Shown in pieces: positions 36,433 to 46,600 of a DNA stretch of 64,000 bases. The position numbers were made by a program, and so were the translations under genes. The stretch is from Solitalea lacus. GTDB taxonomy: Bacteria; Bacteroidota; Bacteroidia; Sphingobacteriales; Sphingobacteriaceae. The stretch is from NCBI RefSeq assembly GCF_022014595.1, contig NZ_CP091740.1, positions 1,302,001-1,366,000 of the forward strand, written 5' to 3'. The notes beneath the pieces are model-generated. The model made no database searches. It had not been told where the DNA came from and saw only the letters and a program-made list of their open reading frames with translations. Every line of letters begins with the position of its first letter. Position 1 is the first letter of the stretch.

Positions 36433-37857
36433 ATGAAGAAAAAAAATACAAAATCAATTAAATTGATTTTGCCATTATTGATTGCTACTGTTTTTACTTA
36501 TTCGTGTAAAAAAGATAATCCATCACCAAACAATAATCAATTAATTAATGATTGGGTTTATGAAAACATGCAAACTTATTATTATTGGAATGATAAGTTG
36601 CCAGGTGGTCCGGATAGGAGTTTAAGTCCTAAATCATTTTTTAGTTCATTAATTTATAAAACTGAGGATAGATTCTCATGGATTCAGGAGAGTGCTGAAG
36701 AGCTTCAAAATAATTTAAACGGTATTTCTAAATCTTTTGGTTATGAAATAAAACTATACAGAACGGGAAATAATGCAGATCTAGTGGGGCAAGTACTTTA
36801 TGTGTTATCAAACTCTCCGGCTTCAAAAGCAGGAATTAAGCGAGGGGATATATTTACGAAAGTTAATGGTCAACAGCTAACTATGCTGAATTATAATAAT
36901 TTACTATTTGGTTTAGATAGTTTCAGTATCACCTTCGTCAATTTCAGTAATGGTACATTTTCAGACAAGGAAACGAAAAGTCTTACAGCAATTGAAATTC
37001 AGGAGGATCCCGTTTTTCTTGATTCTGTTTATTCAATTAACGGTAAAAAGATCGGTTATTTAGTTTATAATCAGTTTGTACCTGGGCCAAGTGAAAATTC
37101 GCTTGTATATAATACTAAGTTGAATGCTGTTTTTGGGAAGTTTAAAGCGCAGGGAGTTAATGAATTGGTGATGGATTTGCGCTATAATACAGGAGGAGAC
37201 TCACGGTCAACGCTTTTGTTAGGTAGCTTAATTGTAAAAGATTTTGATGCACAAAAGGTGTTTTATAGGCGGGAGTACAACAAGCAATTACAGCAAGCGC
37301 TGTTAAACGATCCTAAATATGGTGAAGCCTTTCTAGTTACAAAATTCTCAGAACAAGCTAATAATATTGGTAGTTCACTTCAAAAATTATACGTACTTAC
37401 CAGTAGTAGAACTGCATCTGCAAGTGAGCTGTTAATAAATGGCTTGAGGCCGTATATGCCGGTAGTATTAGTTGGAGATACGACTTACGGTAAAAATGTT
37501 GGATCAATTACAATAGCTGATGAAACTGGTAAAATTAAATGGGGGATTCAGCCAATTGTAACCAAATCATTTAACTCTTTAGGAAAGTCTGATTATACAA
37601 ATGGTTTTGCTCCTGATATACTTGATTTCGACAACAGCATATCGTTAAAACAATTGGGTGATATTAATGAGTCGATGTTAAATAAAGCTTTGGTTCAAAT
37701 TACCGGAGGTGTAGTTGCAAGTGCCAGAGCCACAGAAGCCGATAGAGAAGCTACAAAACTCTTTATGAAAGATATAACATCTTCAATAGACAGAAAATCA
37801 ATGGCATATAAATTTTTGTTGGATGATTATCCTAAGTTAAAAAAGCTTGATAATTAA
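36433..37857 (+). CDS. S41-family (C-terminal processing type) peptidase lipoprotein
   Basis: The protein has 474 residues from the ATG at 36433. A lipoprotein signal (KLILPLLIATVFTYSC) anchors it in the envelope, probably the outer or inner membrane facing the periplasm. It contains an N-terminal S41 helical segment (NDWVYENMQTYYYWNDKLPG), a PDZ-like domain (VLYVLSNSPASKAGIKRGD, then IFTKVNGQQL) and the tail-specific protease core with the catalytic Ser in SSRTASASELLINGL and Lys in DTTYGKNVGS. The upstream in-frame start at 36364 would overlap the promoter. It is followed by a strong terminator. Confidence 0.9.
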   Translation: MKKKNTKSIKLILPLLIATVFTYSCKKDNPSPNNNQLINDWVYENMQTYYYWNDKLPGGPDRSLSPKSFFSSLIYKTEDRFSWIQESAEELQNNLNGISKSFGYEIKLYRTGNNADLVGQVLYVLSNSPASKAGIKRGDIFTKVNGQQLTMLNYNNLLFGLDSFSITFVNFSNGTFSDKETKSLTAIEIQEDPVFLDSVYSINGKKIGYLVYNQFVPGPSENSLVYNTKLNAVFGKFKAQGVNELVMDLRYNTGGDSRSTLLLGSLIVKDFDAQKVFYRREYNKQLQQALLNDPKYGEAFLVTKFSEQANNIGSSLQKLYVLTSSRTASASELLINGLRPYMPVVLVGDTTYGKNVGSITIADETGKIKWGIQPIVTKSFNSLGKSDYTNGFAPDILDFDNSISLKQLGDINESMLNKALVQITGGVVASARATEADREATKLFMKDITSSIDRKSMAYKFLLDDYPKLKKLDN

Positions 37858-38211
37858 TCAGGGCTTTTTCTATAACCTATATTTAAAGGCCATCCACTGA
37901 TGCTAATCGGAGGATGGCCTTTTTTCTTTTTTTAATTCCAAGTAAAATACTTTGCTGATTGATGGATTATTTAATGGTTTTGTTGTAAAGTGGCTAATAA
38001 TTTACCAATTTTTGTTAAAATATTACAATGTTAAGTTTATCTTTATTGACAATTCAATTCATTGGATTATGATGCTGTTGGCTACAGTTTTTTCTTTGGG
38101 AGTGGTAAAAAGCTAAATCGTTTTTCTGTTAGCAGGGCATAAAGAATTGTTATCAAACTAATATTAAATAATTTTAATCCTTAAACCGTTCATTTTTTAA
38201 AACCAAATTTA
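37858..38211. other. Intergenic region between the S41 peptidase and GH20 genes
   Basis: This 354-nt AT-rich stretch holds the S41 terminator and otherwise no gene, RNA or clear promoter box. Confidence 0.5.
37885..37925 (+). terminator. Terminator of the S41 peptidase gene
   Basis: AAAGGCCATCC (37885-37895) pairs perfectly with GGATGGCCTTT (37912-37922) and is followed by a T run. Confidence 0.85.
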
Positions 38212-39882
38212 ATGATGAAAACTACAAAGAAGGTGATTGGGTTTGTTTTTTGTGTGATAATTACGGCGTTTTCCGTTAAAGCACAAACAAATGCAGACCG
38301 TTATCCTATTATCCCGAAACCCAAACAGTTAATTGCTCAGAAGGGTGAATTTGTTATCGATAAGGGAACTAAAATTAATGTTAATTCAAAAGATGCAAAT
38401 CTTCAGAAGGCTGTAAGCTTTTTAGTTGACCTACTAGAGCCTTCAACTGGGATTAAATTAGGCTCTAACAAGGGTTCTGGTAAAAATGTAATCGCTTTTA
38501 CATTGGATCCAACATTGGAAAATGCTGAAGCTTACCGTATTGCTATTACAACTAAAAATATTAATGTTCGTTCTAAAACTGCGGCAGGAGCATTTAGAGC
38601 TATTCAAACTTTGCGTCAGTTAATGCCTGTAGAAGTTGAGCAAAAGCAAGCTGCAAATGTAGCTAAATGGTCAGTTCCTTGTGCTATTATTGAAGACGCT
38701 CCTCGCTTTGAATACCGTGGTATACATTTAGACGTAGGTCGTCACATGTTCCCGGTAGAGTTTATCAAAAAGTATATCGATTTGTTAGCCTTATTTAAAT
38801 ACAATAACTTCCATTGGCACTTAACAGAGGATCAGGGCTGGCGTATTGAAATTAAAAAATATCCTAAGCTAACAACCATTGGTTCTTATCGAGAGGAAAC
38901 TGCAGTAGGTAAAACTACAACAGGAACCTCTATTATTGACCGTAAATATGACTGTACTCCTTACAAGGGTTTTTATACACAAGACGAAGTTCGTGAGGTA
39001 GTAAAATATGCTCAAGACAGATTTATCAATGTTATTCCTGAGATTGAGATGCCTGGCCATGCATTAGCAGCCCTTTCTGCATATCCTATTCTTGGATGTA
39101 CCCATGGTCCTTATGATGTGGCAACCCACTGGGGCGTATTTAATGACGTGTTTTGCCCTCGCGACACTACTTTCAAATTCCTGGAAAATGTGTTAACAGA
39201 GGTGATGGATCTTTTCCCAAGCAAGTACATTCACATCGGTGGTGATGAGTGCCCTAAAGAACGTTGGAAAACATGTTATCATTGCCAAACAATGATCAAA
39301 GAAAAAGGATTTAAGGATGAGCATGAATTGCAAAGTTATTTTATTCAGCGCATTGAAAAGTTCCTGAATGGAAAAGGTCGTCAAATTATTGGTTGGGATG
39401 AAATTTTAGAAGGAGGACTGGCTCCAAATGCAACAGTTATGTCGTGGCGAGGTATAGAGGGTGGAATTGCGGCAGCCAAGCAGCAACACGATGTGATTAT
39501 GACTCCTGGAGGCTTCTGTTATTTCGATCATTATCAATCAAAAGATAAAAGTGAACCATTAGCAATTGGTGGATTCACCAATGTGGAAAAAGTATATTCT
39601 TTTGAGCCGATTCCAACTGAATTATCAGCGGATCAAGCCAAGTATATTAAAGGTGCTCAGGCAAACGTATGGACTGAATATATTAAAACAAGTGATCATG
39701 TTGAGTATATGGTGTTTCCTCGTGCATTGGCTTTGTCTGAAGTTGTTTGGTCTCAAAAAGCGAGTAAAAACTATGCAGATTTTTTACTTCGTTTACAAAA
39801 ACAAGCATTGCGTTTAGATCAATTGAAAGTGAACTATGCAAGACATGCATTAACTAAATTAGAGGACACAACTTCTAAGTAA
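38212..39882 (+). CDS. GH20 beta-N-acetylhexosaminidase
   Basis: The 556-residue secreted enzyme has a signal peptide ending FSVKAQ, an N-terminal GH20b domain (RYPIIPKPKQLIAQKGEFVI) and a GH20 catalytic barrel starting at APRFEYRGIHLDVGRHMFPV. The catalytic Asp-Glu pair is in HIGGDECPKERW. Other subsite residues appear in FHWHLTEDQGWRIEIKKYP, PEIEMPGHALAAL, VMSWRGIEGG and ANVWTEYI. It removes terminal beta-GlcNAc/GalNAc, for instance from chitin oligosaccharides or glycans. No susC/susD pair lies nearby, so it is not part of an obvious polysaccharide-utilisation locus here. Confidence 0.95.
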   Translation: MMKTTKKVIGFVFCVIITAFSVKAQTNADRYPIIPKPKQLIAQKGEFVIDKGTKINVNSKDANLQKAVSFLVDLLEPSTGIKLGSNKGSGKNVIAFTLDPTLENAEAYRIAITTKNINVRSKTAAGAFRAIQTLRQLMPVEVEQKQAANVAKWSVPCAIIEDAPRFEYRGIHLDVGRHMFPVEFIKKYIDLLALFKYNNFHWHLTEDQGWRIEIKKYPKLTTIGSYREETAVGKTTTGTSIIDRKYDCTPYKGFYTQDEVREVVKYAQDRFINVIPEIEMPGHALAALSAYPILGCTHGPYDVATHWGVFNDVFCPRDTTFKFLENVLTEVMDLFPSKYIHIGGDECPKERWKTCYHCQTMIKEKGFKDEHELQSYFIQRIEKFLNGKGRQIIGWDEILEGGLAPNATVMSWRGIEGGIAAAKQQHDVIMTPGGFCYFDHYQSKDKSEPLAIGGFTNVEKVYSFEPIPTELSADQAKYIKGAQANVWTEYIKTSDHVEYMVFPRALALSEVVWSQKASKNYADFLLRLQKQALRLDQLKVNYARHALTKLEDTTSK

Positions 39883-39903
39883 TACGTAATGTGTTAAGAA
39901 AAT

Positions 39904-39936
39904 AAAAAAAACCAGGAAACTTCCTGGTTTTTTTTC
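39904..39936 (+). terminator. Terminator of the GH20 gene
   Basis: AAAAAAACCAGGAA with TTCCTGGTTTTTTT, followed by eight T residues; the core stem is CCAGGA/TCCTGG. Confidence 0.85.
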
Positions 39937-39939
39937 TGA

Positions 39940-40172
39940 AAATTAGATATGTGTTTGCGGCCTGAAATACTCGTGTTCCTTGCTGAATGGGCTGTATTTC
40001 ACCCTTTCAGCCTTAGCCTACAAGTATAAGTCACCAACATTGTTATAGAATTATATTTTTTTCTTCGTGCTCAGGGCAACAACCGTTGGTTCTTAATGAA
40101 TTAAATCAGTTTTATTTACAGGATTGATAATCACCAATAAAAGCCCGATCTTTATATTACTTTGAGACAGCC
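39940..40172. other. Non-coding flank downstream of the IS110 transposase, possible guide-RNA region
   Basis: About 230 nt without an open frame lie past the transposase stop codon. A hairpin GCTGAATGGG / CCCTTTCAGC (39982-39991 with 40002-40011; one T-T mismatch) sits in it. IS1111-type members of the IS110 family carry a non-coding region on this side that encodes a guide (bridge/seek) RNA. The assignment here is only inferred from position, and the exact end of the element was not found. Confidence 0.35.
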
Positions 40173-41387
40173 TTATTGATGGCTGAGCTCGTTCAAACGC
40201 TTGTGGTAATATGCCTCAAGCGTTTGCCTTTTTCTGGCTTCCCAGCGTTGCAGGTCCACTTCCCTGTATTCTACCTGATCTTTTAAGATAAAATAGACGG
40301 CTTTAATGATTTTATGCGCAATGGCCACAATTGCTTTTTTCGGCCCCCTTCGGACAACCAGCGCATGATACTTGCGTTGATAAAAAGTGTTTTTGGTATG
40401 CACAGCTGACCAAGCAGCCTCCACCAATGTGGTTTTTAAGAGCTTGTTGCCTTTTACGGTGCGCTCACTTTTCTTTTTACCGGCGCTTTCATTGTTGCCC
40501 GGACAGACCCCGGCCCAGGAGGCCAGGTGATGCTCATCGGGAAACGTCTGCACATTCGGTCCGATTTCTCCCAAAAGGTTCATGGCGATGGCCTCGCTTA
40601 TCCCCGGTACCGTTTTTAACCGGTTCACCACTGCCCGATGCTCTTGTTTGTACAGGTCGATACGAGTTTGGATGACTTCAATTTGATTGTCGACCTCCTT
40701 GATGGCAGTTTTAATGGCGAATAGCATAAACCGATGATGGTCAGTCAAGCGTCCCGACAGGGCTTTGAGTAGTTCTGTTTTTTTGTTTTTAAGCATTCCT
40801 TTGGCCAGTTGGTATAATTGTTCGGGGTCGGTAAGGCCTTGAATAATGGCCTCTATCATCGCCGTGGCACTTACTCCCCGTACATTGCTGACCACACTGG
40901 CCAGCTTGATGTTGCCATCCTGCAAAACTTTATGAAGCCGGTTCACATGCCCTACGCGTTGATTAATGAGCTTTTTCTTGTAGCGCACCAATTCTCGGAG
41001 TTCGCGAATAGATTGCTGGGGGATAAAACTGGGTTTTAGTAAGCCACTGGCCAGCAGTTTGGCAATCCAGGCACTATCCTTCTTGTCGGTTTTATGCCCA
41101 GGGACATTTTTAACATGCCGGGCATTGACCAGGATGACCCTGAAATGGGTGTCCAGAATCGTAAAAATCGGTTTCCAGTAAATCCCGGTACTCTCCATGG
41201 CCACATCGGTAACGCCTAAGGATTCAAGCCAGTAACAAAGGGATTCCAAATCCGGCGTGAAGGTGAGAAACGTACGGGTGCATTCTGTAATACCGGTGCC
41301 CCTGACGGTTGCTACAACCGTTTTTTGATGAACGTCTAAGCCACAGCAACGTTCGATTTGAAGAGGAAATTCAACAACTTGTTCCAT
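40173..41387 (-). CDS. IS110-family transposase (DEDD RuvC-like)
   Basis: The protein has 404 residues from the preferred ATG at 41387 (MEQVVEFPLQIERCCGLDVH). The N-terminal RuvC-like DEDD domain shows CGLDVHQKTVVATVRG (first Asp), VAMESTGIYWKPIF (Glu) and KTDKKDSAWIAKLLASG (Asp pair). The C-terminal Transposase_20 domain has RLKTVPGISEAIAMNLLGEI, WAGVCPGNNESAGKKKSE (the conserved Ser region) and KKAIVAIAHKIIKAVY. Such enzymes recombine DNA guided by a structured RNA from the element's non-coding end. The frame is intact. Confidence 0.92.
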   Translation of the reverse strand: MEQVVEFPLQIERCCGLDVHQKTVVATVRGTGITECTRTFLTFTPDLESLCYWLESLGVTDVAMESTGIYWKPIFTILDTHFRVILVNARHVKNVPGHKTDKKDSAWIAKLLASGLLKPSFIPQQSIRELRELVRYKKKLINQRVGHVNRLHKVLQDGNIKLASVVSNVRGVSATAMIEAIIQGLTDPEQLYQLAKGMLKNKKTELLKALSGRLTDHHRFMLFAIKTAIKEVDNQIEVIQTRIDLYKQEHRAVVNRLKTVPGISEAIAMNLLGEIGPNVQTFPDEHHLASWAGVCPGNNESAGKKKSERTVKGNKLLKTTLVEAAWSAVHTKNTFYQRKYHALVVRRGPKKAIVAIAHKIIKAVYFILKDQVEYREVDLQRWEARKRQTLEAYYHKRLNELSHQ

Positions 41388-41411
41388 GAGAAGTGTTTTA
41401 GGTAGTAACAA
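40173..41411 (-). mobile_element. IS110-family insertion sequence (transposase-bounded extent; ends not resolved)
   Basis: The interval covers the transposase frame. IS110 elements make no standard target duplication and often lack terminal inverted repeats, and I could not fix the ends within the flanks 39940-40172 and 41412-41466. The element is GC-richer than its surroundings, and both flanking genes are intact. Confidence 0.75.
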
Positions 41412-41466
41412 TTTTCATGGCCGTTGGTGAATTCCCAATTCATGTATGTTTTATTTTCTTATGATT

Positions 41467-42177
41467 TTATTCTGCTTTTCTAACCTTCCCAGAACCACTG
41501 GTATGCGTATTAACATTGGTTGGAGACCCAGAATATATTACGCTACCAGAACCACTAATTGTAGCATTCAATTCCTCATCAGTATGAATGCTTGCCGATC
41601 CTGAGCCACTTATAACCACAGAAGCTTTTGATGTTTTTAATTGTTGCCCTTTAAACGTCCCTGAACCGCTAACTGTAATATCCGATTGGTCAGAGGTTCC
41701 GGCAATTTGAATACTTCCCGATCCACTTACAGTACTTTCAATCGATGAAGTGTTAACAGATATTTGAATACTACCTGAGCCACTCACCGTCAACTCAATA
41801 TCGTCCGATTTTATTTCGTTTTCAACCTTTAGTGAGCCAGAGCCTCCAACTGTAATGTTTTTCAACTGCTTGGCAGTTACAAAAATGTTTATCTTTTGAT
41901 AATTTTTTTTCCAGGTTTGATAAGAGTTTTTAAGCTTAAGACGGAGTGTATGGTCTTTTACTTCAACAATAATGTCTTTTACGTCTTCGCTTGTTGCCTC
42001 AACTCTAACTGATTCTTCATTGCCCATTTTAACAACTACATTGAACGGCCCTCCTAGAGCAATTGAATTAAAATCGCGTACGCTAGGGCTAATGCCTGGG
42101 GCATCTTGACTAAATGCAATATTGGTAATACCGACTCCTAATAGTAAAGCAAGTGTGAAGTTTTTCAATTGTTTCAT
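41467..42177 (-). CDS. Secreted GIN-domain (DUF2807) protein
   Basis: The 236-residue protein has a signal peptide (FTLALLLGVGITNIAFSQ) and a DUF2807 beta-helix: FNSIALGGPFNVVVKMGNEE, then repeated GSGS turns (VSGSGSIQI, SGSGSASIHTDEELNATISG, SGSGKVRKAE) at about 20-residue spacing. This putative auto-transporter head-type fold is abundant in Bacteroidota; its role may be adhesive or structural but is not established. It lies 55 nt from the IS110 frame and seems undamaged. Confidence 0.88.
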   Translation of the reverse strand: MKQLKNFTLALLLGVGITNIAFSQDAPGISPSVRDFNSIALGGPFNVVVKMGNEESVRVEATSEDVKDIIVEVKDHTLRLKLKNSYQTWKKNYQKINIFVTAKQLKNITVGGSGSLKVENEIKSDDIELTVSGSGSIQISVNTSSIESTVSGSGSIQIAGTSDQSDITVSGSGTFKGQQLKTSKASVVISGSGSASIHTDEELNATISGSGSVIYSGSPTNVNTHTSGSGKVRKAE

Positions 42178-42322
42178 AGCAGGTTTTAATGAATTTGTAT
42201 TGGGTTGATAGTTAGCTTTATGACGCTACTTTTATGCTGAGTGTTGCATGTGCTTCTAAATTAATTTAAAAACAATATAGCAATTACCCTGTTACAATTT
42301 ACGGGTTTGAGTAAGATGACTC

Positions 42323-42330
42323 TATCTTTG
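42323..42330 (+). promoter_or_regulatory. Promoter -7 box of the MFS gene
   Basis: TATCTTTG followed by T lies 38 nt before the MFS start codon. Confidence 0.5.
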
Positions 42331-42368
42331 TAGTCCCACATTGATTTTAATCCATTCCCATTAAGTTA

Positions 42369-43562
42369 ATGATTCAACATTTAAACAAAGGGCAGGTGTT
42401 GCTTATGGCTTCTGCTACTGGTCTTATTGTGGCAAATATTTACTATAGCCAGCCGTTAGTAGTTTTAATTAGTAGAGAGTTTAATGTTACAGAAAGTAAC
42501 GCCGGGCAAATTAATTTTTATACACAATTAGGGTATGCATTGGGACTGTTCTTTTGTACTCCTTTGGGTGATAAAATTGAGCGGAAAAAGCAAATTATTG
42601 TGATGACGCTCACTTCTGTTATTGCATTGGTTGGAGCTGCTATCACCCAAAATATAATGGTTCTTAAAATAGCAGGCTTATTAATCGGATTTACCTCAAT
42701 GGTTCCTCAATTAATAATTCCAATGGCCGCCAATTTGGCATCTCCTGAACAAAGGGGTAAAATTATTGGCGTTATTATGAGCGGGCTGTTGGTCGGTATT
42801 TTGCTCTCTAGAACCTTAAGTGGCTTTGTTGGAGCATTTTGGGGTTGGAGAGCAATGTTTTTTATTGCGGCAGGAATCTGTTTGGCATTGGCTTTTGTTA
42901 TGATTTTTGCTTTTCCTGTAAGTATTCCTACGTTTAGAGGGTCATATGCTGAACTTATGGGCTCATTGTTTCAATTGGTAAAAGAACAACGAGTTTTGCG
43001 CGAAGCCACCGCAATTAATTCTCTAGCATTTGCATGCTTTGGTATGTTTTGGACAACTATGGTGCTGTTGCTTTCAGCTGAACCGTTTCATTTCAATGCT
43101 AATACCATCGGATTATTTGGTTTGGCTGCTGGAGCCGGAGCTTTAATGGCTCCTTTGGTAGGCAAGATAGCAGATAAAAGTAATCCTCGAATAACCATTG
43201 GGATTGGTATAGTATGCATGTTATTGTCGTTTGTATTGTTTTATTTATTTAGAATAAGTGTTTTGGGGTTAATAGTTGGAATTGTAGTGCTTGATCTGGG
43301 CATGCAAAGCATTCATGTTTCAAACCAAACGCGTATTTATGCTTTAATTCCTGAAGCCCGCAATAGGTTAAATACTGTGTTCATGACCGGTAGTTTTATT
43401 GGTACTGCGCTGGGATCGGCAATCGGGTTGTGGGTTTGGAATTGGAATCAATGGGCCTCTGTATGCCTTGTTGGCGTTTTGTTTGCAATTGCTGCAATGA
43501 TAATTTATATCGCTACCTATCCGGTTAAAAATAACGCGGCAAAGTCATTGAAAATAAACTAG
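42369..43562 (+). CDS. MFS transporter
   Basis: The 397-residue protein has 12 hydrophobic segments and the MFS loop-2 motif GYALGLFFCTPLGDKIERKK (G-x3-D-K/R-x-x-R-K-K pattern). The half-repeat appears in the second half as APLVGKIADKSNPRITI. TRIYALIPEARNRLNTVFMT is typical of the DHA1/YgaY-like subgroup of drug or metabolite exporters. The substrate is not predictable. It is transcribed alone. Confidence 0.9.
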   Translation: MIQHLNKGQVLLMASATGLIVANIYYSQPLVVLISREFNVTESNAGQINFYTQLGYALGLFFCTPLGDKIERKKQIIVMTLTSVIALVGAAITQNIMVLKIAGLLIGFTSMVPQLIIPMAANLASPEQRGKIIGVIMSGLLVGILLSRTLSGFVGAFWGWRAMFFIAAGICLALAFVMIFAFPVSIPTFRGSYAELMGSLFQLVKEQRVLREATAINSLAFACFGMFWTTMVLLLSAEPFHFNANTIGLFGLAAGAGALMAPLVGKIADKSNPRITIGIGIVCMLLSFVLFYLFRISVLGLIVGIVVLDLGMQSIHVSNQTRIYALIPEARNRLNTVFMTGSFIGTALGSAIGLWVWNWNQWASVCLVGVLFAIAAMIIYIATYPVKNNAAKSLKIN

Positions 43563-43698
43563 AGTATTGGGTTTGTTTTACAGGGTTTTACCAGTTAATT
43601 CCGTGTAAATGAATTTTATTTAGGTAAATTTATTTAATGGTATAATCATTGTTGTTTGTCGCTGAAGTTTTTCTTCTTATTAAGATATTTTCTTCCTT

Positions 43699-46600
43699 AT
43701 GAGTTTAAATTTGCGCCGCATCTTGTTTAAAACATTAAAGTTTACCGGGATAGGACTTCTTTCTTTCTTTTTGCTGTTATTTATTTTGCCGTTCTTTTTT
43801 AAGGATACAGTATCTGGAAAAATAAAAAAATGGGCAAATAAAAACTTAAAGGGAGAGCTAAATTATTCTGATGTCAGCCTTTCTTTTTTTAACCACTTTC
43901 CCGCACTAACACTTACTCTATATGATTTTAATTTAAATGGTTCTCGTCCTTATTCAAACGAAACTTTGGTGGGAGCTAAAGAAATTGCCTTAGGAATCGA
44001 CCTTGAAAGCGTTTTTGCGGAAAGCCTACAGGTCGATGAAGTGTACCTTTCTAATGCCAAGATAAATATTTTAGTTAATGAAGCCGGAGAAGCCAACTAT
44101 AACGTTTATGTTGCAAGTGAGGATACTTCCAAAACAAATAAAGCTGATAGCGCCAGCATGTCGTTGAAAATTGAGCAGATTTTAATTGAAAATAGCCATT
44201 TAGTATACAACGATAAGTCATTGCCATTGATTATCAATGCAAAAGGATTTAAATATGTTGGTAAAGGAGATTTAAGCAAGGACTTGTTTGATTTGTATAC
44301 GAATGCAAAAGTTGATTCGTTGGATTTTTACTTTGACGGTGTTCCTTACTTTTTGAGAAAGGAGGTGAATGCTAACTTGGTAACACGTATTAATACTGTT
44401 TCTTTAGCCCTGTTGTTTCAAAAGAATGATTTGAAAATAAATAAGTTGCCGGTTCAGTTTAATGGTAGGTTTGAGTTTTTGGAAGAGGGTTATGATATGG
44501 ATTTTAACCTAACGACCAAGGGAGCGAATCTTTATGATTTATTCACAGCACTTCCTCCCGAGTATCTAAAATGGTTGGATAAAACTCAGGTGGATGGAAT
44601 TACTGACGTGGTTGCAAGTTTGAAAGGAAAGTATAATTCAGATGCCAAGTTGATGCCTGATTTTAATCTGAATATGAAGGTTAGAAACGGACTGATTGCT
44701 AATCAGAAAGTTCCTTCTCCTGTTAAAAATCTTTTTTTGAACATGGATGTGCGTTTGCCGATGCTTAACCCCGATAATGCATTTCTGCAAATTGATTCAT
44801 TGTTTTTTAACATTGATAAAGATTATTTCAGTTCAATTATTAGGTTAAAAGGACTTGAAAATCCTTATATCTATGCAGATATTAATACCGAAATTGACTT
44901 GGAAAAGTGGCAAAAGGCTTATGGTTTCAGTGAGTTTCTTGTCAGAGGACGTTATAGCTTGCATTTATTTGCAGATGGACAGTACCTTATTGGTCGTGAT
45001 CCCAATAGCATGCGTAAGGATACTGCAATATTGAGTGTGCCGAAGTTTACACTTAAGTCTTCGCTCAAATACGGCTATTTTAAATATGCTTCATTGCCGC
45101 AATCAATTAATAACATCAGTTTTGATCTAAATGGCAGCTGTCCGGATCATAACATCCAAAATGCCAAATTCTCTATTTTGAACCTGAACGCCAATATTCG
45201 TAAAAACTTCATCAATGGGTTTTTGAAAATCAATGGGGCTAAAGGTTTTCCAATGGAGGCTAATTTAAAAGCTGATTTTAATCTGGCAGACCTAAAGCAA
45301 GTTTATCCACTTGATAGTATTGATTTAAAGGGATTGATCAAATTCGATGTGTCAACTCAAGGGAAGTATGATCCTCAAAAAAGACAGTACCCTAAAACTC
45401 AGGCCAAAATTTCATTAAAGGATGGATCGGTAAAAACCAAATACTATCCGAATCCTATTGAAAATATCCAGGTGCAATCAGTAGTAACTAATAACAGTGG
45501 TTCCTTGCGTGATATGAAAGTTGTAATTCAGCCTTTAACGTTTTTATTTGAAGGAAAGCCATTTACTCTTAGTGCCAATTTGGTAAATTTTGATGACCTG
45601 GATTACAGTATAAAAGCGCAAGGGCAAATTGACCTCGGTAGAATTTATAAGGTTTTTTCAAGAAAAGGTTTAAATGTTAGCGGTAGGGTCGATGCTAATT
45701 TTGCTTTGAGCGGCCGCCAAAGTGATGCACAAAAGGGTAATTATAGCCGCTTACATAATTCAGGAATATTAAAGTTATCTAATATTAACTTGATTTTTGA
45801 GATTTTTCCGAAGCCATTTGAGATTAAAACTGGTGTTTTTAGGTTTAAGGATGATAAAATATGGTTTGAACAATTTGAATCTCAGTTCGGGCAATCTGAT
45901 ATTACATTGAATGGTTATATGAGTAACGTCATTAATTACACACTCAAAGATGAATTGTTGGTAGGAACCTTTGATTTAAAATCTAAATATTTATTGGTAG
46001 ATGAATTTATGGCATTTTCAGGAGATACTGTTGCTGCTCCAAGTGGGGAGAGCGGAGTGGTTATTGTTCCTAAAAACTTAAACATGACATTTAATGCACT
46101 GGTCAATAAAGTTAAATTCAATGAGCTTAGTTTAGATAGCTGCAAAGGTCAAATGATTATAAATAACGGGCAATTATTTTTGAAGGAGACTGGTTTTAAT
46201 TTGATAGGCTGCAAGGTTGTTATGAATACTTCTTATAGCAGCCTTAGCCCCAAACGTGCCTTTTTTGAGTATAGTATAGATGCCAAGGATTTTGATGTTC
46301 AAAGAGCTTATCGAGAAATTAAGATTTTTCATGATTTAGCACCGGCTGCAGCCAAGGCTCAGGGGATAATTTCGTTGAATTACCAGTTGAAAGGGCGTTT
46401 AAATGCAGAGATGATGCCAATTTATCCATCTTTGGAGGGTAGCGGTGTATTATCAATCAAGGATGTAAAAGTTGCTGGTTTAAAAATGTTTACCGCGGTT
46501 AGTAAAAGTACCGGGAGAGAAGATATCAATAATCCGAACTTGAAGAAGGTAGAAGTAAAGACATCTATTAAAAATAATGTAATTCATGTTTCGCCGACAA

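Noticed and set aside
40083-41428. The octamer CCGTTGGT on both sides of the IS110 frame as a possible target duplication or element end
   Set aside because: The sequences around the two copies do not align further and IS110 elements do not normally make such duplications.
41467-42177. Regular GGTTC/GAACC-like DNA repeats suggesting a CRISPR-like array
   Set aside because: The periodicity comes from Gly-Ser-Gly-Ser turns of the GIN-domain protein; the repeats are imperfect and coding.
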